Below are positions 44,342 to 55,477 of a stretch of 64,000 nucleotides of DNA, one piece after another (position 1 is the stretch's first letter; every line of letters begins with the position of its first letter). This DNA is from Planctomycetota bacterium (lineage in GTDB: Bacteria; Planctomycetota; UBA1135; GCA-002686595): NCBI GenBank assembly GCA_016712565.1, contig JADJQU010000003.1:682001-746000 (forward strand). The letters are read 5' to 3'. Made by a program: the position numbers and the translations under genes. The notes under the pieces are model-generated. The model was given only the letters and a program-made list of their open reading frames with translations, ran no database searches and was not told where the DNA came from.

Positions 44342-45073
44342 TCAACTGCGGCCGTACACGGGCACCACGGCCCCGCGCACGAGCACGTTCTGCGGCGAGG
44401 CGAGCCACAGGATCGTCGCCGCCACGTCCTCGACTCGCGGCCAACGGGAATGGTCCGCCTGGGGCATGGCCTTGCGGTTGGCGGGCGTGTCCATCAGGGA
44501 CGGCGCCACCGCGTTGACCAGGATGCCTGCCGGGGCCAGTTCCTCCCCCAGGGCCTGGGTCAGACCCACCAGGGCGGCCTTGCTGGCCGTGTAGGCCGCC
44601 ATGCCCGCTCCCCCCCGGGGTTCCAGGCCCGTGCGGGCGGCCACGCCGACGATTCGCCCGCCGCTGGGCTCCCCACGGCCGCCCTCCCGAAGCATGCGCC
44701 GGGCGGCCTCCCTGGAGCACAGGAAGGGCGAGCGAAAATTGGCCTGCATCAGCCGATCGAGATCCGCGGCGCCCGTCTCCGTCAGGGCGGCCATGGCGAA
44801 GCCGCCGATGCAGTGGATCGAGGCCCACAGGCCGGGCAAGCCGGCGTAGAAGGCCGTCACGGCCCCTTCGTCCGTGGGGTCGACGCCCGCGGCGGGATGG
44901 ACGCGGGTGCGCTGGAGCGCGCCGAGGGAGGCCAGTCCCTCGAAGGCCTCCGTGCCCCGGGAAGGCAGGTGGCAAGTGGCGCCGGAAGCCAGCAGCGCCT
45001 GGACCACGGCGGATCCAAGCGCGCCCGTGGCTCCGGTGACGACGACGTGGCGTCCGGTGAAGTCGGGATTCAT
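44342..45073 (-). CDS. short-chain dehydrogenase/reductase
   Basis: 243 residues. Rossmann motif TGATGALG (14-21) and active-site Tyr161/Lys165 in YTASK are present. The usual catalytic Ser about 13 residues before the Tyr is not evident: the segment reads IVGVAARTGL. It may act with an altered mechanism or bind nucleotide without classic catalysis. First gene of the run leading into the debranching enzyme. Confidence 0.88.
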   Translation of the reverse strand: MNPDFTGRHVVVTGATGALGSAVVQALLASGATCHLPSRGTEAFEGLASLGALQRTRVHPAAGVDPTDEGAVTAFYAGLPGLWASIHCIGGFAMAALTETGAADLDRLMQANFRSPFLCSREAARRMLREGGRGEPSGGRIVGVAARTGLEPRGGAGMAAYTASKAALVGLTQALGEELAPAGILVNAVAPSLMDTPANRKAMPQADHSRWPRVEDVAATILWLASPQNVLVRGAVVPVYGRS

Positions 45074-45367
45074 GGTGTGCGGCCTTGGCCGCGCGCGAGG
45101 GTACGGCAGTCTACTGGGATCGTGACGGCGGCTCTAGCCGTCCGCTGGGGAAGTCGCATCGCGAGACGAAGCACGCCTCCGCGGTGCAAGGAGAGCGACG
45201 GAGGGCCCGCAGGGGCCCCCGCGCCAGAGCGCGCAGCGCTCGTGGCGAAGGCTCCTGCGGAGCGTTCGCAGCGGGGTGCGGCCTTCCTGGCCGCTGAGCA
45301 CGGCCCAGCAAGCTCGACGCCGCAACGCGAAGGCGTGCGAACTCGCAGCAGCGATAGGTTCAGCGGG
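45074..45367. other. intergenic stretch with several short inverted repeats
   Basis: 294 bases between two minus-strand genes. Contains short GC dyads (GACGG-CCGTC near 45124-45142, GGGCCC-GGGGCCC near 45207-45222, GGCC-TTCCT-GGCC near 45281) but no convincing gene or known RNA. It may hold the terminator of the upstream operon and the promoter of the SDR gene. Confidence 0.4.
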
Positions 45368-47056
45368 CTACGAGCCTCGCCGGGCCCGCGCGGAGGAGCG
45401 CCCGCCCCTCGGCCGCGGGAAGGCGGCCAGGCATTCGGCGTAGCGCGCGGCCACGGCGGTCCAGCTGCACTCGCGGCTCACGAAATCCCGCGCGGCCGCC
45501 TCCATGCGCTCGCGTCGGGCCGCGTCCGCGGCCAGGGCGAGGATCAGCCGCGCCAGGTGCTCCACCTCGCCCTCCCCCGGCGGGACCCGCGCCACGCAGC
45601 TCTCGGGCAGCTCCCGCTGTTCGTCCAGGTCGCTGGCGATCACCGCCCGGCCGAGGCCCAGGGACTGGAACACGCCCCCCGAGGTCCCGCCCGTGGACGG
45701 GCCGCGCAATTGCACCGCGAAGTCGCCGGCGTGGATCCAGGGCCAAGCCTCTTCCTCTCGCACGCGGCCGGTGAACAGGACGTAGGGCTCCAACCCCAAT
45801 TCGCGCACCGGGCGCCGCGCGTCGAAGGAGTCGCGATGCTCGGCGCCGATCAGGGAGAGCCGCAGATCCGGCCGCTCCCGTCGCGCGTGGGCGAAGGCGT
45901 TGAGCAGGGGCTCGATGCGCTTGTGCTCCTGCACATGGCCGAAGCTCGTCAGCAGCACGGAGGTCTGCCATTCCGGGGACAGCCCCAGGCGCGCGCGGGT
46001 GACGCGGCGGTCCTCGGTCAGCCAGCGCGCCTCGGCCCCGTGGTGCACCACCGCCGAGGGAAATTCGGGGCCGCGGGCGCCGAGCACCCGCTCGCGCATG
46101 AAACGGGAGTGCACGATGCAGGAGTCGGCCGCGGCCACGATGCTGCGGTTGAACGGGAGTCGGAAGCGGTCCCGCGAGAGATCGACGCCCGTGAGCGGCA
46201 CGCTCGGCGCCTCCGCCAGGGAGATCTCGCGCGTTCCCGCGCCGTCGCGCAACACGATTCGGCGCACGAAGGCCCCCAGGCGCCGCGTGTCGCCGTGGCG
46301 CCGCTGGTCGTCGGAAACGAAGACCGGCGAGGCTTCGATGGACAGAATCGGATCGTCCAGGCCCTCCAGGTCGAGCTGGACCGCGAGATCCCGTTTCGTT
46401 TCCAGGGCCCGCTGCGACGAGCGCCGCGCCCCCGAGGACAGGCTCACTTCGCGGCCGGGCTCGGTCGTGCACTCCACCCGTGCTTCCAGGATGCCGCGGC
46501 CGGGCAGCCGCACCCGAGCCCGTTCGCTGGTCCAGCGACCGCCGGGCTCGAGCCCGTGCCAGCCGTCGAGCAGGGTGCCCCCCGCGGGATCCCCGCCCCC
46601 GACCGGGCTCTCGGACGCCCGGCGCGAGGCGCGGCGCGCGCGGCGTTTTTCCAGGGTGTTCTCCAGGAACACGCGCGCCTGCTCGAAGCCGCCCTCGCGC
46701 AGGGCCAGGGCGAAGCCCTTGGGTCCGCCGCGGGCGAGGGAGGGATGGGCCGCCAGGGCCAGATCGAACAGGACCCAGTCGTGCAACACCAGCGTGCCGC
46801 CGCAGCGACGGATCACCGCCCCCATGAAGGCGTGGGCGATCTCGTTGCCGAGCTGGTAGACGATCTGGTCGAACTCCCGAGGGTCCAGTTCGGCGACCGA
46901 ACGTTGGGCGCGGCCCTCCAGGGTCTCTCCCTGGCGTCCGTGCTCCACGAAGCCGTGGATCTCGGCGTGGTGCGCCAACTGGGCAGCCAATTGGCGCGTG
47001 TAGTCGCCGATGCCGCTGGCCAGGGAGGGCGGCGTGGTGACGAGCGCGAGCTTCAC
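45368..47056 (-). CDS. GT4-like glycosyltransferase with a beta-sandwich insertion
   Basis: 562 residues. N-terminal GT-B half opens VTTPPSLASGIGDYTRQLAAQL, with IVYQLGNEIAHAFMG and VLHDWVL. The C-terminal half shows LTSFGHVQEHKRIEPLLNAF and LRGPSTGGTSGGVFQSLGLGRAVIASD, the donor-site pattern of GT4. Between them, about residues 150-290, is a strand-rich insertion (RVRLPGRGILEARVECT ... VFVSDDQRRHGDTRRL) not found in ordinary GT4 enzymes. The nucleotide sugar and acceptor are unknown. GTG 47056 lies 10 bases after the aminopeptidase stop. Confidence 0.85.
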   Translation of the reverse strand: MKLALVTTPPSLASGIGDYTRQLAAQLAHHAEIHGFVEHGRQGETLEGRAQRSVAELDPREFDQIVYQLGNEIAHAFMGAVIRRCGGTLVLHDWVLFDLALAAHPSLARGGPKGFALALREGGFEQARVFLENTLEKRRARRASRRASESPVGGGDPAGGTLLDGWHGLEPGGRWTSERARVRLPGRGILEARVECTTEPGREVSLSSGARRSSQRALETKRDLAVQLDLEGLDDPILSIEASPVFVSDDQRRHGDTRRLGAFVRRIVLRDGAGTREISLAEAPSVPLTGVDLSRDRFRLPFNRSIVAAADSCIVHSRFMRERVLGARGPEFPSAVVHHGAEARWLTEDRRVTRARLGLSPEWQTSVLLTSFGHVQEHKRIEPLLNAFAHARRERPDLRLSLIGAEHRDSFDARRPVRELGLEPYVLFTGRVREEEAWPWIHAGDFAVQLRGPSTGGTSGGVFQSLGLGRAVIASDLDEQRELPESCVARVPPGEGEVEHLARLILALAADAARRERMEAAARDFVSRECSWTAVAARYAECLAAFPRPRGGRSSARARRGS

Positions 47057-47066
47057 GGCTCGCGCC

Positions 47067-47960
47067 TCAGGCGGTCAGGATCTCGACCGCGTCCGCTGAC
47101 AGGTAGATCGAGTGCTCGGTCTGCGCGACCATGACGCCCTCGGCTTCCACCAACGGGGGGTAGCGCATCAAGGACCCCTGGCGAGCCAGCTTGGTCAGCG
47201 TGTCCTCCACGACCGCCGGGTCGTGGCCCTCGAAGTAGCGCCGGGCGATCGGCAGCCCGCGCCAGGACTCGATCACGCGGAGCACGCCCTTGTCGAGGCC
47301 CTTGGCCCGCAGCGGCGGTCGCACCATCATGAACACCTCGGCCTTGCCCTTCTCGGTGATGTAGCCGCGGCCGTTGCAGGCGAAGGGCTCGATCGCGAAG
47401 ACCATGCCCGCCCGCAGGCGCTCACGGGACGACTCGCCCTGGTTGGGAATCTGGGGCGGCATGTGCACCTTCCAGCGCCCGAGACCGTGTCCGGTGAGAT
47501 TGCGCACCGGGTTGTAGCCCGCGGCCAGGATCGTGCGCTCGATGGCCGCGCCCAGGGTTCCGACGCTGACGTCCACGCCGATGGCCGCGATCGCAGCCGC
47601 GAGGGCATCGGAGGAGGCCTGCACCAGGGGCGACCAGCGCCTGTCCGCGGAAAGGTCGATGGAGGCCGCGGTGTCGGCCACGTAGCCGTCCACGTGCACG
47701 CCGAAATCGATCTTGACGCAATCGCCTTCCTCGTAGCGCGTCTCGTCGCCCGGCGGCGAGCAATAGTGGGCCGCGATGTTGTTGCGCGAGGACTGGGCCG
47801 GGAAGCCCGGCTCGCCGCCGCGCTCGCGGATCATGCGCTCGACGGTCTCGAGCACGTCGCGCACGAGCACGCCGGCCTTGACGTTCTGCTTCGCCCATTC
47901 ACGGCATTCCGAGGCGATGCGGCCGGCGCGACGCCAACTTTCCAAGGCTTGCTGATCCAC
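47067..47960 (-). CDS. map: type II methionine aminopeptidase
   Basis: 297 residues removing the initiator Met from nascent proteins. Metal ligands are all visible: Asp85 and Asp96 (KIDFGVHVDGYVADTA), His158 (LTGHGLGRW), Glu191 (FAIEPFA), Glu282 (QTEHSIYL). The insertion after Glu191 (KAEVFMMVRPPLRAKGLDKGVLR ... GLPIARRYFEG) marks the type II form of archaea and eukaryotes, without the eukaryotic N-terminal extension. Most bacteria use type I only, so this may be an acquired gene; whether a type I copy exists elsewhere cannot be seen. GTG start 47960. Probably co-transcribed with the glycosyltransferase. Confidence 0.88.
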   Translation of the reverse strand: MDQQALESWRRAGRIASECREWAKQNVKAGVLVRDVLETVERMIRERGGEPGFPAQSSRNNIAAHYCSPPGDETRYEEGDCVKIDFGVHVDGYVADTAASIDLSADRRWSPLVQASSDALAAAIAAIGVDVSVGTLGAAIERTILAAGYNPVRNLTGHGLGRWKVHMPPQIPNQGESSRERLRAGMVFAIEPFACNGRGYITEKGKAEVFMMVRPPLRAKGLDKGVLRVIESWRGLPIARRYFEGHDPAVVEDTLTKLARQGSLMRYPPLVEAEGVMVAQTEHSIYLSADAVEILTA

Positions 47961-48004
47961 GCGGAGAGAATAGGCTCGTGGGGCCGCGCTGTCGCGGGAG
48001 ATTT

Positions 48005-48862
48005 ATGGGGCATCCACTGCACGGGCGAGGTCCGACCGAGGGCCGCAGGCACTGGCTCCGCCGGGCGGCGGCTGTGCTCCTCTGCGCATGGCCGGCCCTC
48101 TGGGGAGGCGGGTGCTCGAAGGGGGGCGCCGGGCCCGCGCCGGGCAGCGTGACGCTCTACGCGGCCTCCTCCCTGCGGGATGCGCTGCAGGCCCTGCAGC
48201 CCGCGCTGGAGCAGGCCGTCGACGGGGAGCTGGTCCTGAACCTGGGCTCCTCGGGCGACCTTGCGCGCCAGATCCTCGCGGGGGGCCACGCGGACGTGTT
48301 CATCTCGGCCGACGAGCTCGAGATGAACCGGCTCGCGGACCGGGCCCTCGTGGCGGACCCGACGCGCCGGGCCCTGCTCGGGAACCGGCTGGTGGTGATC
48401 GAGCCCGCGGCTGAGCCGGCCGAAGAGCCGACCGTGAATTCCCCGGACGCAGGCCCGGCCTTCGACCCGGCCAGCCTGGCACAGCCGCGCATCCGGCTGC
48501 TCTCCCTCGCCAACGTCGAGACCGTGCCGGCGGGACGCTACGCAAAGGCCTGGCTGGAGCGGCGCGGATTGTGGGAGCGCGTCCAGGGGCGCGTGCTGCC
48601 CGGCGTGGATGCGCGCGCGGCCCTCGCGGCGGTCGAATCGGGCGGCGCCCAGGCAGGCATCGTCTACCGGTCCGACGCCCTGCGTTCGCGCCGCGTGCGG
48701 ATCGTCCACGAGGTCGATCCGGACGAGGCGCCGGAGATCGTCTATCCCTGCGCGATGTTGCGCGCGAGCCAGGACCCGGAGCGCGCGCGCAAGCTCCTGG
48801 AATTCCTGGCCGGCGACGCGGCCCGAGCGGAGTTCCAGCGCCAGGGCTTCGAGGTCCGCTAG
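48005..48862 (+). CDS. modA: molybdate ABC transporter substrate-binding protein
   Basis: 285 residues. ATG 48005 follows GGGAG at 5-base spacing and is preferred to the start at 47978. Lipoprotein signal ends GGGC. ModA features: VTLYAASSLRDALQALQPALE, LVLNLGSSGDLARQILAGGHADVFISAD, then AGIVYRSDA near the end. It captures molybdate (or tungstate) in the periplasm for ModBC. Unusually, modB and modC are 3 kb downstream, with an opposing glucosidase gene between. Confidence 0.88.
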   Translation: MGHPLHGRGPTEGRRHWLRRAAAVLLCAWPALWGGGCSKGGAGPAPGSVTLYAASSLRDALQALQPALEQAVDGELVLNLGSSGDLARQILAGGHADVFISADELEMNRLADRALVADPTRRALLGNRLVVIEPAAEPAEEPTVNSPDAGPAFDPASLAQPRIRLLSLANVETVPAGRYAKAWLERRGLWERVQGRVLPGVDARAALAAVESGGAQAGIVYRSDALRSRRVRIVHEVDPDEAPEIVYPCAMLRASQDPERARKLLEFLAGDAARAEFQRQGFEVR

Positions 48863-48916
48863 GGCGCCCCGCGCCGGTCCGAGCGCGGCCTTCCCGGCCG
48901 AGGCCGGGGTACAGCC

Positions 48917-51793
<2,877 letters not shown>

Positions 51794-51926
51794 GGACGGA
51801 AGATACGGGCCGGGGGGCGGGCTTACGAGCAGCAGGCTCGAGTCACGCGCCCCAGGCGCGGGTTTCGGCGTGCGGTCGGGCAGAGTCGAGTTGAGCCGGG
51901 GTGCCGTGGGGCCTACCCTCGGCGCC

Positions 51927-52625
51927 ATGATCGAGGACGCGACCCTGGACGCGCTGGGGATCACGTTCCAGGTGGCGCTGGGAGCCACGGCCCTGGCGGC
52001 GCTGCCTGGGATCCTGCTGGGGTATCTGCTGGCCCGCGGCCATTTCCCGGGGAAAAGCCTGGTGGAGACCGTGACCGCGCTGCCGCTGGTCCTGCCCGCC
52101 ACCGCCATCGGCTATCTGCTCCTCGAGCTCTTCGCCCGCGATGGCTGGCTCGGCCCGGAACGCCTGGGCTTCGACCCGGGCGTGCTCTTCACCGCGCGCG
52201 GAGCGACCCTGGCCAGCGCCGTGGTCAGCTTTCCGCTGGTGGCCCGCACGGCCCGCGAGGCCTTCGCGCGCGTGGATCCGCGCCTGGAGCGCATGGCCCG
52301 CAGTCTGGGCATGGCCCCCTGGCGGAGCTTCCTGCGTGTGAGCCTGCCCCTGGCGGCCCGGGGACTTGCCGCGGCCCTGGTGCTGGGCTTCGGCCGGGCC
52401 CTGGGCGAGTTCGGCGCCACGGTGATCGTGGCGGGCAACATCCCGGGGCGGACGCAGACCCTGGCCCTGGCGATCTTCAACGACATCCAACTGGGCGACC
52501 ATCGCCACGCGCTGCAGTTGGTCGGCCTGACGACCCTGCTGGCCTTCGGCGTGCTGTGGACGAGCGAACGGGTGCTCGCCACGGGGGCCCGCGAGGCAAG
52601 ACGCGCCGGAGAGCCTCTTCCGTGA
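51927..52625 (+). CDS. modB: molybdate ABC transporter permease
   Basis: 232 residues with five membrane helices. The ABC-permease EAA loop is RMARSLGMAPWRSFLRVSLPLAARGLAAALVLGFGRALGEFGATVIVAGN, with GEFGA typical of molybdate/sulfate permeases. Stop overlaps the modC start by GTGA. The promoter must lie in the 133 bases after the divergent glucosidase start, since modA is cut off from it. Confidence 0.92.
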   Translation: MIEDATLDALGITFQVALGATALAALPGILLGYLLARGHFPGKSLVETVTALPLVLPATAIGYLLLELFARDGWLGPERLGFDPGVLFTARGATLASAVVSFPLVARTAREAFARVDPRLERMARSLGMAPWRSFLRVSLPLAARGLAAALVLGFGRALGEFGATVIVAGNIPGRTQTLALAIFNDIQLGDHRHALQLVGLTTLLAFGVLWTSERVLATGAREARRAGEPLP

Positions 52626-53758
52626 GCGCGCTCCCCCAGCCGGGCGGCGCGCGGTTGTCCATGGACCTGCGCCTGGAGCTGGCCCACTTCACGCTGGAAG
52701 TGGCCTGCGAGAGCGGCGCCCGCTGCCTGGGCATCTTCGGCCCCTCCGGCAGCGGCAAGACGAGCCTGCTGGAGGCCCTCGCCGGCTGGCGTCGGGGCGC
52801 CCGTGGCCGCGCGGCCCTCGGCGCCCACGTACTCTTCGACACGGATCGCGGCGAGGCGCTCCCGCTGCACGTTCGTCGCGTGGGCTACGTGCCCCAGGAT
52901 GCGCTGCTGTTCCCGCATTGGAACGTGGAGCGGAATCTGCGCGCCGGCATGGGACGCTCCGGAGCCGACGCCGAGAACGAAGCACTGCTGCTGCGCACCG
53001 TGGAGTTGTTGGACCTTTCCAAGCTCCTTTCCCGCTCCACCGCCGCGCTCTCCGGCGGCGAGCGCCAGCGCGTGGCCCTGGGCCGTGCCGTGCTCTCGCG
53101 ACCCGCGCTGCTGCTGCTCGACGAGCCCCTCGGCGGCGTGGACTTGACCTTGCGCCGACGCATCCTGCCCTGGCTGGTGCGCCTGCGGGACGCGGCCCTC
53201 GCGCCCATGGTCTTCGTCTCCCACGACCCCACCGAGGTGCAGGTGCTGTGCGACGAGGTGCTGGCGCTGGAGCGCGGGACGGTGGTGGCCCGCGGGGCGC
53301 CGGGGGCGACCCTGCGACGGGTGCTCTCGCGCGAGGAACGCTTCGAGAACGTCCTGGAGGGCAGCGTGGGCGAGCTGGGGCTCGGCACTGCTCGCGTGGA
53401 CGTGGGGGAGGTCGGCATCCACGTGACTCGCGGCCAGCTGCGGGCAGGCGAGCGGGTGGCCTTCGCCCTCGGGTCCGACGACGTGCTGCTGGCCCGGGAG
53501 GCCGTCGCGGGGCTCTCGGCGCGCAACGTGCTGCCTTGCCGGGTCCTGGCCCTGACCGCGGGCCAGGGCGGCGTGCGCGTGGATCTCCACCTGGGAGCGG
53601 GCCAGGCCGTGGCCCCCGGCCAGGACGTTCCGGCGCCCCTCTCGGCGACCCTGACGGCCGAGGCGGTGCGCGAGCTCTGCCTGGAACCCGGCCGGGCGGC
53701 CTTCGCGGTGTTCAAATCGAGCTCCTGCCGGGTCCTTTCTCCCCGGGATCGGGACTGA
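52622..53758 (+). CDS. modC: molybdate ABC transporter ATP-binding protein
   Basis: 378 residues. Walker A GPSGSGKTSLLEAL, signature LSGGERQRVALGRAV, Walker B LLLLDEPLGGVD, His switch in FVSHD. The last ~110 residues form MOP/TOBE-like strands (SARNVLPCRVLALTAGQGGVRV ... KSSSCRVL) that bind molybdate for feedback control in ModC. GTG 52622 overlaps the modB stop. Confidence 0.92.
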   Translation: MSALPQPGGARLSMDLRLELAHFTLEVACESGARCLGIFGPSGSGKTSLLEALAGWRRGARGRAALGAHVLFDTDRGEALPLHVRRVGYVPQDALLFPHWNVERNLRAGMGRSGADAENEALLLRTVELLDLSKLLSRSTAALSGGERQRVALGRAVLSRPALLLLDEPLGGVDLTLRRRILPWLVRLRDAALAPMVFVSHDPTEVQVLCDEVLALERGTVVARGAPGATLRRVLSREERFENVLEGSVGELGLGTARVDVGEVGIHVTRGQLRAGERVAFALGSDDVLLAREAVAGLSARNVLPCRVLALTAGQGGVRVDLHLGAGQAVAPGQDVPAPLSATLTAEAVRELCLEPGRAAFAVFKSSSCRVLSPRDRD

Positions 53759-53807
53759 GGCCGGAGCCCGGGCCCCGGGCTGGAGTGCGCGGGTCGCCCC
53801 AGCCGAT

Positions 53808-54254
53808 GTGCTGGACGTGAAACACTCCGCAGAGCGCCCGGGACTTCGCCACGCGCTGCTCGCCTGCCTCGTCGCGGCCCTCGGCGCCTGCACGACGTCG
53901 AGCGAGATGCAGCCCATCAACGCCGACGAAGCAGTGGTGCAGGAACTGCACCCCGACCGCGCCTGGCGCGTGGTCGAGGGCGGCAGCCTGCGGGGCTACG
54001 TGGTGCGCTTCGCCGACGCCAACCAGCCTGGACGGTGCTGTTTCAGCGTGCGCAACGAGCTGCAACAGGAACTGGGCAGCATCGACGAACTGGGTCGTGT
54101 GTGGCGCTTCGTGCCCCACCAACGCGAGGCCCAATGGGTCTGCACGTCGACCCTGACCCGCGGCGCGGCGCGACTCCTGGGCACGGGCGAGGCGTCCCTC
54201 CTGGAGCCCGTCGAGCTGGACAGCCTGCTGCAGTCCGCGCCCGAAACGCACTGA
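53808..54254 (+). CDS. small lipoprotein of unknown function
   Basis: 148 residues, lipobox LVAALGAC. The mature part is strand-rich (AWRVVEGGSLRGYVVRFAD, VWRFVPHQREAQWVCTSTLTRG) with a Cys pair that could be oxidised. GTG 53808 is used; GTG 53817 also fits. It follows modC by 49 bases and may be read through from it. A GGGCGC/GCGCCC hairpin (54263-54277) follows the stop. Confidence 0.65.
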   Translation: MLDVKHSAERPGLRHALLACLVAALGACTTSSEMQPINADEAVVQELHPDRAWRVVEGGSLRGYVVRFADANQPGRCCFSVRNELQQELGSIDELGRVWRFVPHQREAQWVCTSTLTRGAARLLGTGEASLLEPVELDSLLQSAPETH

Positions 54255-54507
54255 GCCTCGCGGGGCGCTGCGCGCCCGGGAGCCGGTCGGGGGCCTCCGG
54301 CCAGTCCCGATTTCGGCAACCCGCGCGGGGTGGGATCCGGGAGCAAAGGTCCGGCGAGGGGGCGCTCGAAAAGGACTCCATCGGGCCCGCCCCGCGGGCC
54401 GACAAGAACCGTCGTCCGAAGCCCCCGGCCCCCGGGGCCCCCCGCCCCCGGGAGGTCCTGCGGCCCCCCATCCCCTCCCCGCTATCCCCCGCATCTCCGA
54501 CTCCTCC

Positions 54508-55434
54508 ATGATCAAGCTGGCAGCAGGTGAGTATCTGGGCGCGTACAAGGTCGCCGAATTCGTCGCTCGCGGCGGGTTCGCGCTCGTGTACCTCGCCCTG
54601 GACGCGGATGGCGAGAAGGTCTGCCTCAAGGTGGGCGACGTCGCCGGCGGCGGCCGCTACGTCTCGCGCTTCATGGAGATCACCAACGAGCGCCGCCCCG
54701 AGGGCGTGAGTCCCGACGAGACGCCCGCCGAAGCGATCTTCTTCCGCAAGGAAGGGGCGCGCGTGGACTTCCTCGACGCCCACGAAATCGACGGACTGAT
54801 CCGCGGCGAGGGCGACCTCCTGCGCGGCGCGCGCCACCAGAACCTGGTGGGCGTGCGCGAGACCTTCTCCCACGAGGGCCGCAGCGTGATCGTGCTCGAC
54901 TACGTGCGCGGCAAGACCCTGCGCGAGAAGATCCGGGCCCTGGAGGGGATCCGCCTCAACTGGTTCCTGACCATCGTGCGCGCGCTGCAGAAGCTCTCGC
55001 GCACCGGCGAGCTCGCCTACCACGGCGACCTCAAGCCCGAGAACCTGATCGTCAAGCCCTCGGGCTCGATCGTGATGATCGACCCGGCCATGCGCGCCCC
55101 GGAGAAGGGCGTGATCACCACCACGCCCCACTACAATCCGCTGCTCCTGCGCGACAGCCGCGCGGACGTGATGGGCATCGGCGTGATGCTCTACGAGATC
55201 CTCACGGGCGTGCTGCCCTTCGACAACGTGCCCTGGCAGTTCGCCGGCAACGAGCAGGGCGGCGAGGTCGAGCGCCTGTCGCTCTCCTACTTCCTCTCCT
55301 ACACGCCGCCGCGGGACCTGAACGCCAACACGCCCGAGGCCCTGGAGAAGATCATCTACCGCTGCCTGACCATCGACAGCTACGGCCTCGCCGAGCTGGA
55401 GAAGGACCTGGTGGACTTCCTGCGGCGCGACTGA
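54508..55434 (+). CDS. serine/threonine protein kinase-like protein
   Basis: 308 residues, a soluble kinase domain without transmembrane helix. Lys41 (VCLKVG), the catalytic loop HGDLKPEN (His172, Asp174, Lys176, Asn179) and the metal-binding Asp192 are present, but DFG is replaced by DPA and the glycine loop is short (ARGGFALVY). A ~45-residue insertion follows the ATP-binding Lys. The C-lobe shows ADVMGIGVMLYEILTGVLPF. Likely active given the retained Asp/Lys/Asn set, with altered activation-loop behaviour. Isolated: 250 bases before it and the A/T-free tract after it. Confidence 0.83.
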   Translation: MIKLAAGEYLGAYKVAEFVARGGFALVYLALDADGEKVCLKVGDVAGGGRYVSRFMEITNERRPEGVSPDETPAEAIFFRKEGARVDFLDAHEIDGLIRGEGDLLRGARHQNLVGVRETFSHEGRSVIVLDYVRGKTLREKIRALEGIRLNWFLTIVRALQKLSRTGELAYHGDLKPENLIVKPSGSIVMIDPAMRAPEKGVITTTPHYNPLLLRDSRADVMGIGVMLYEILTGVLPFDNVPWQFAGNEQGGEVERLSLSYFLSYTPPRDLNANTPEALEKIIYRCLTIDSYGLAELEKDLVDFLRRD

Positions 55435-55477
55435 GCGCCGCCGCAGGGACCCGGCCGCCCGGGCGCCCCGCCGCGCT

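Noticed and set aside
42216..44975. 919-residue form of the debranching enzyme
   Set aside because: The extra N terminus is antisense-free but out of frame with the SDR gene it overlaps; ATG 44306 begins the conserved domain.
45074..45367. Possible structured RNA in the SDR-glycosyltransferase gap
   Set aside because: Only short unlinked GC dyads are present; no RNase P, tmRNA, SRP or riboswitch core motif could be matched.
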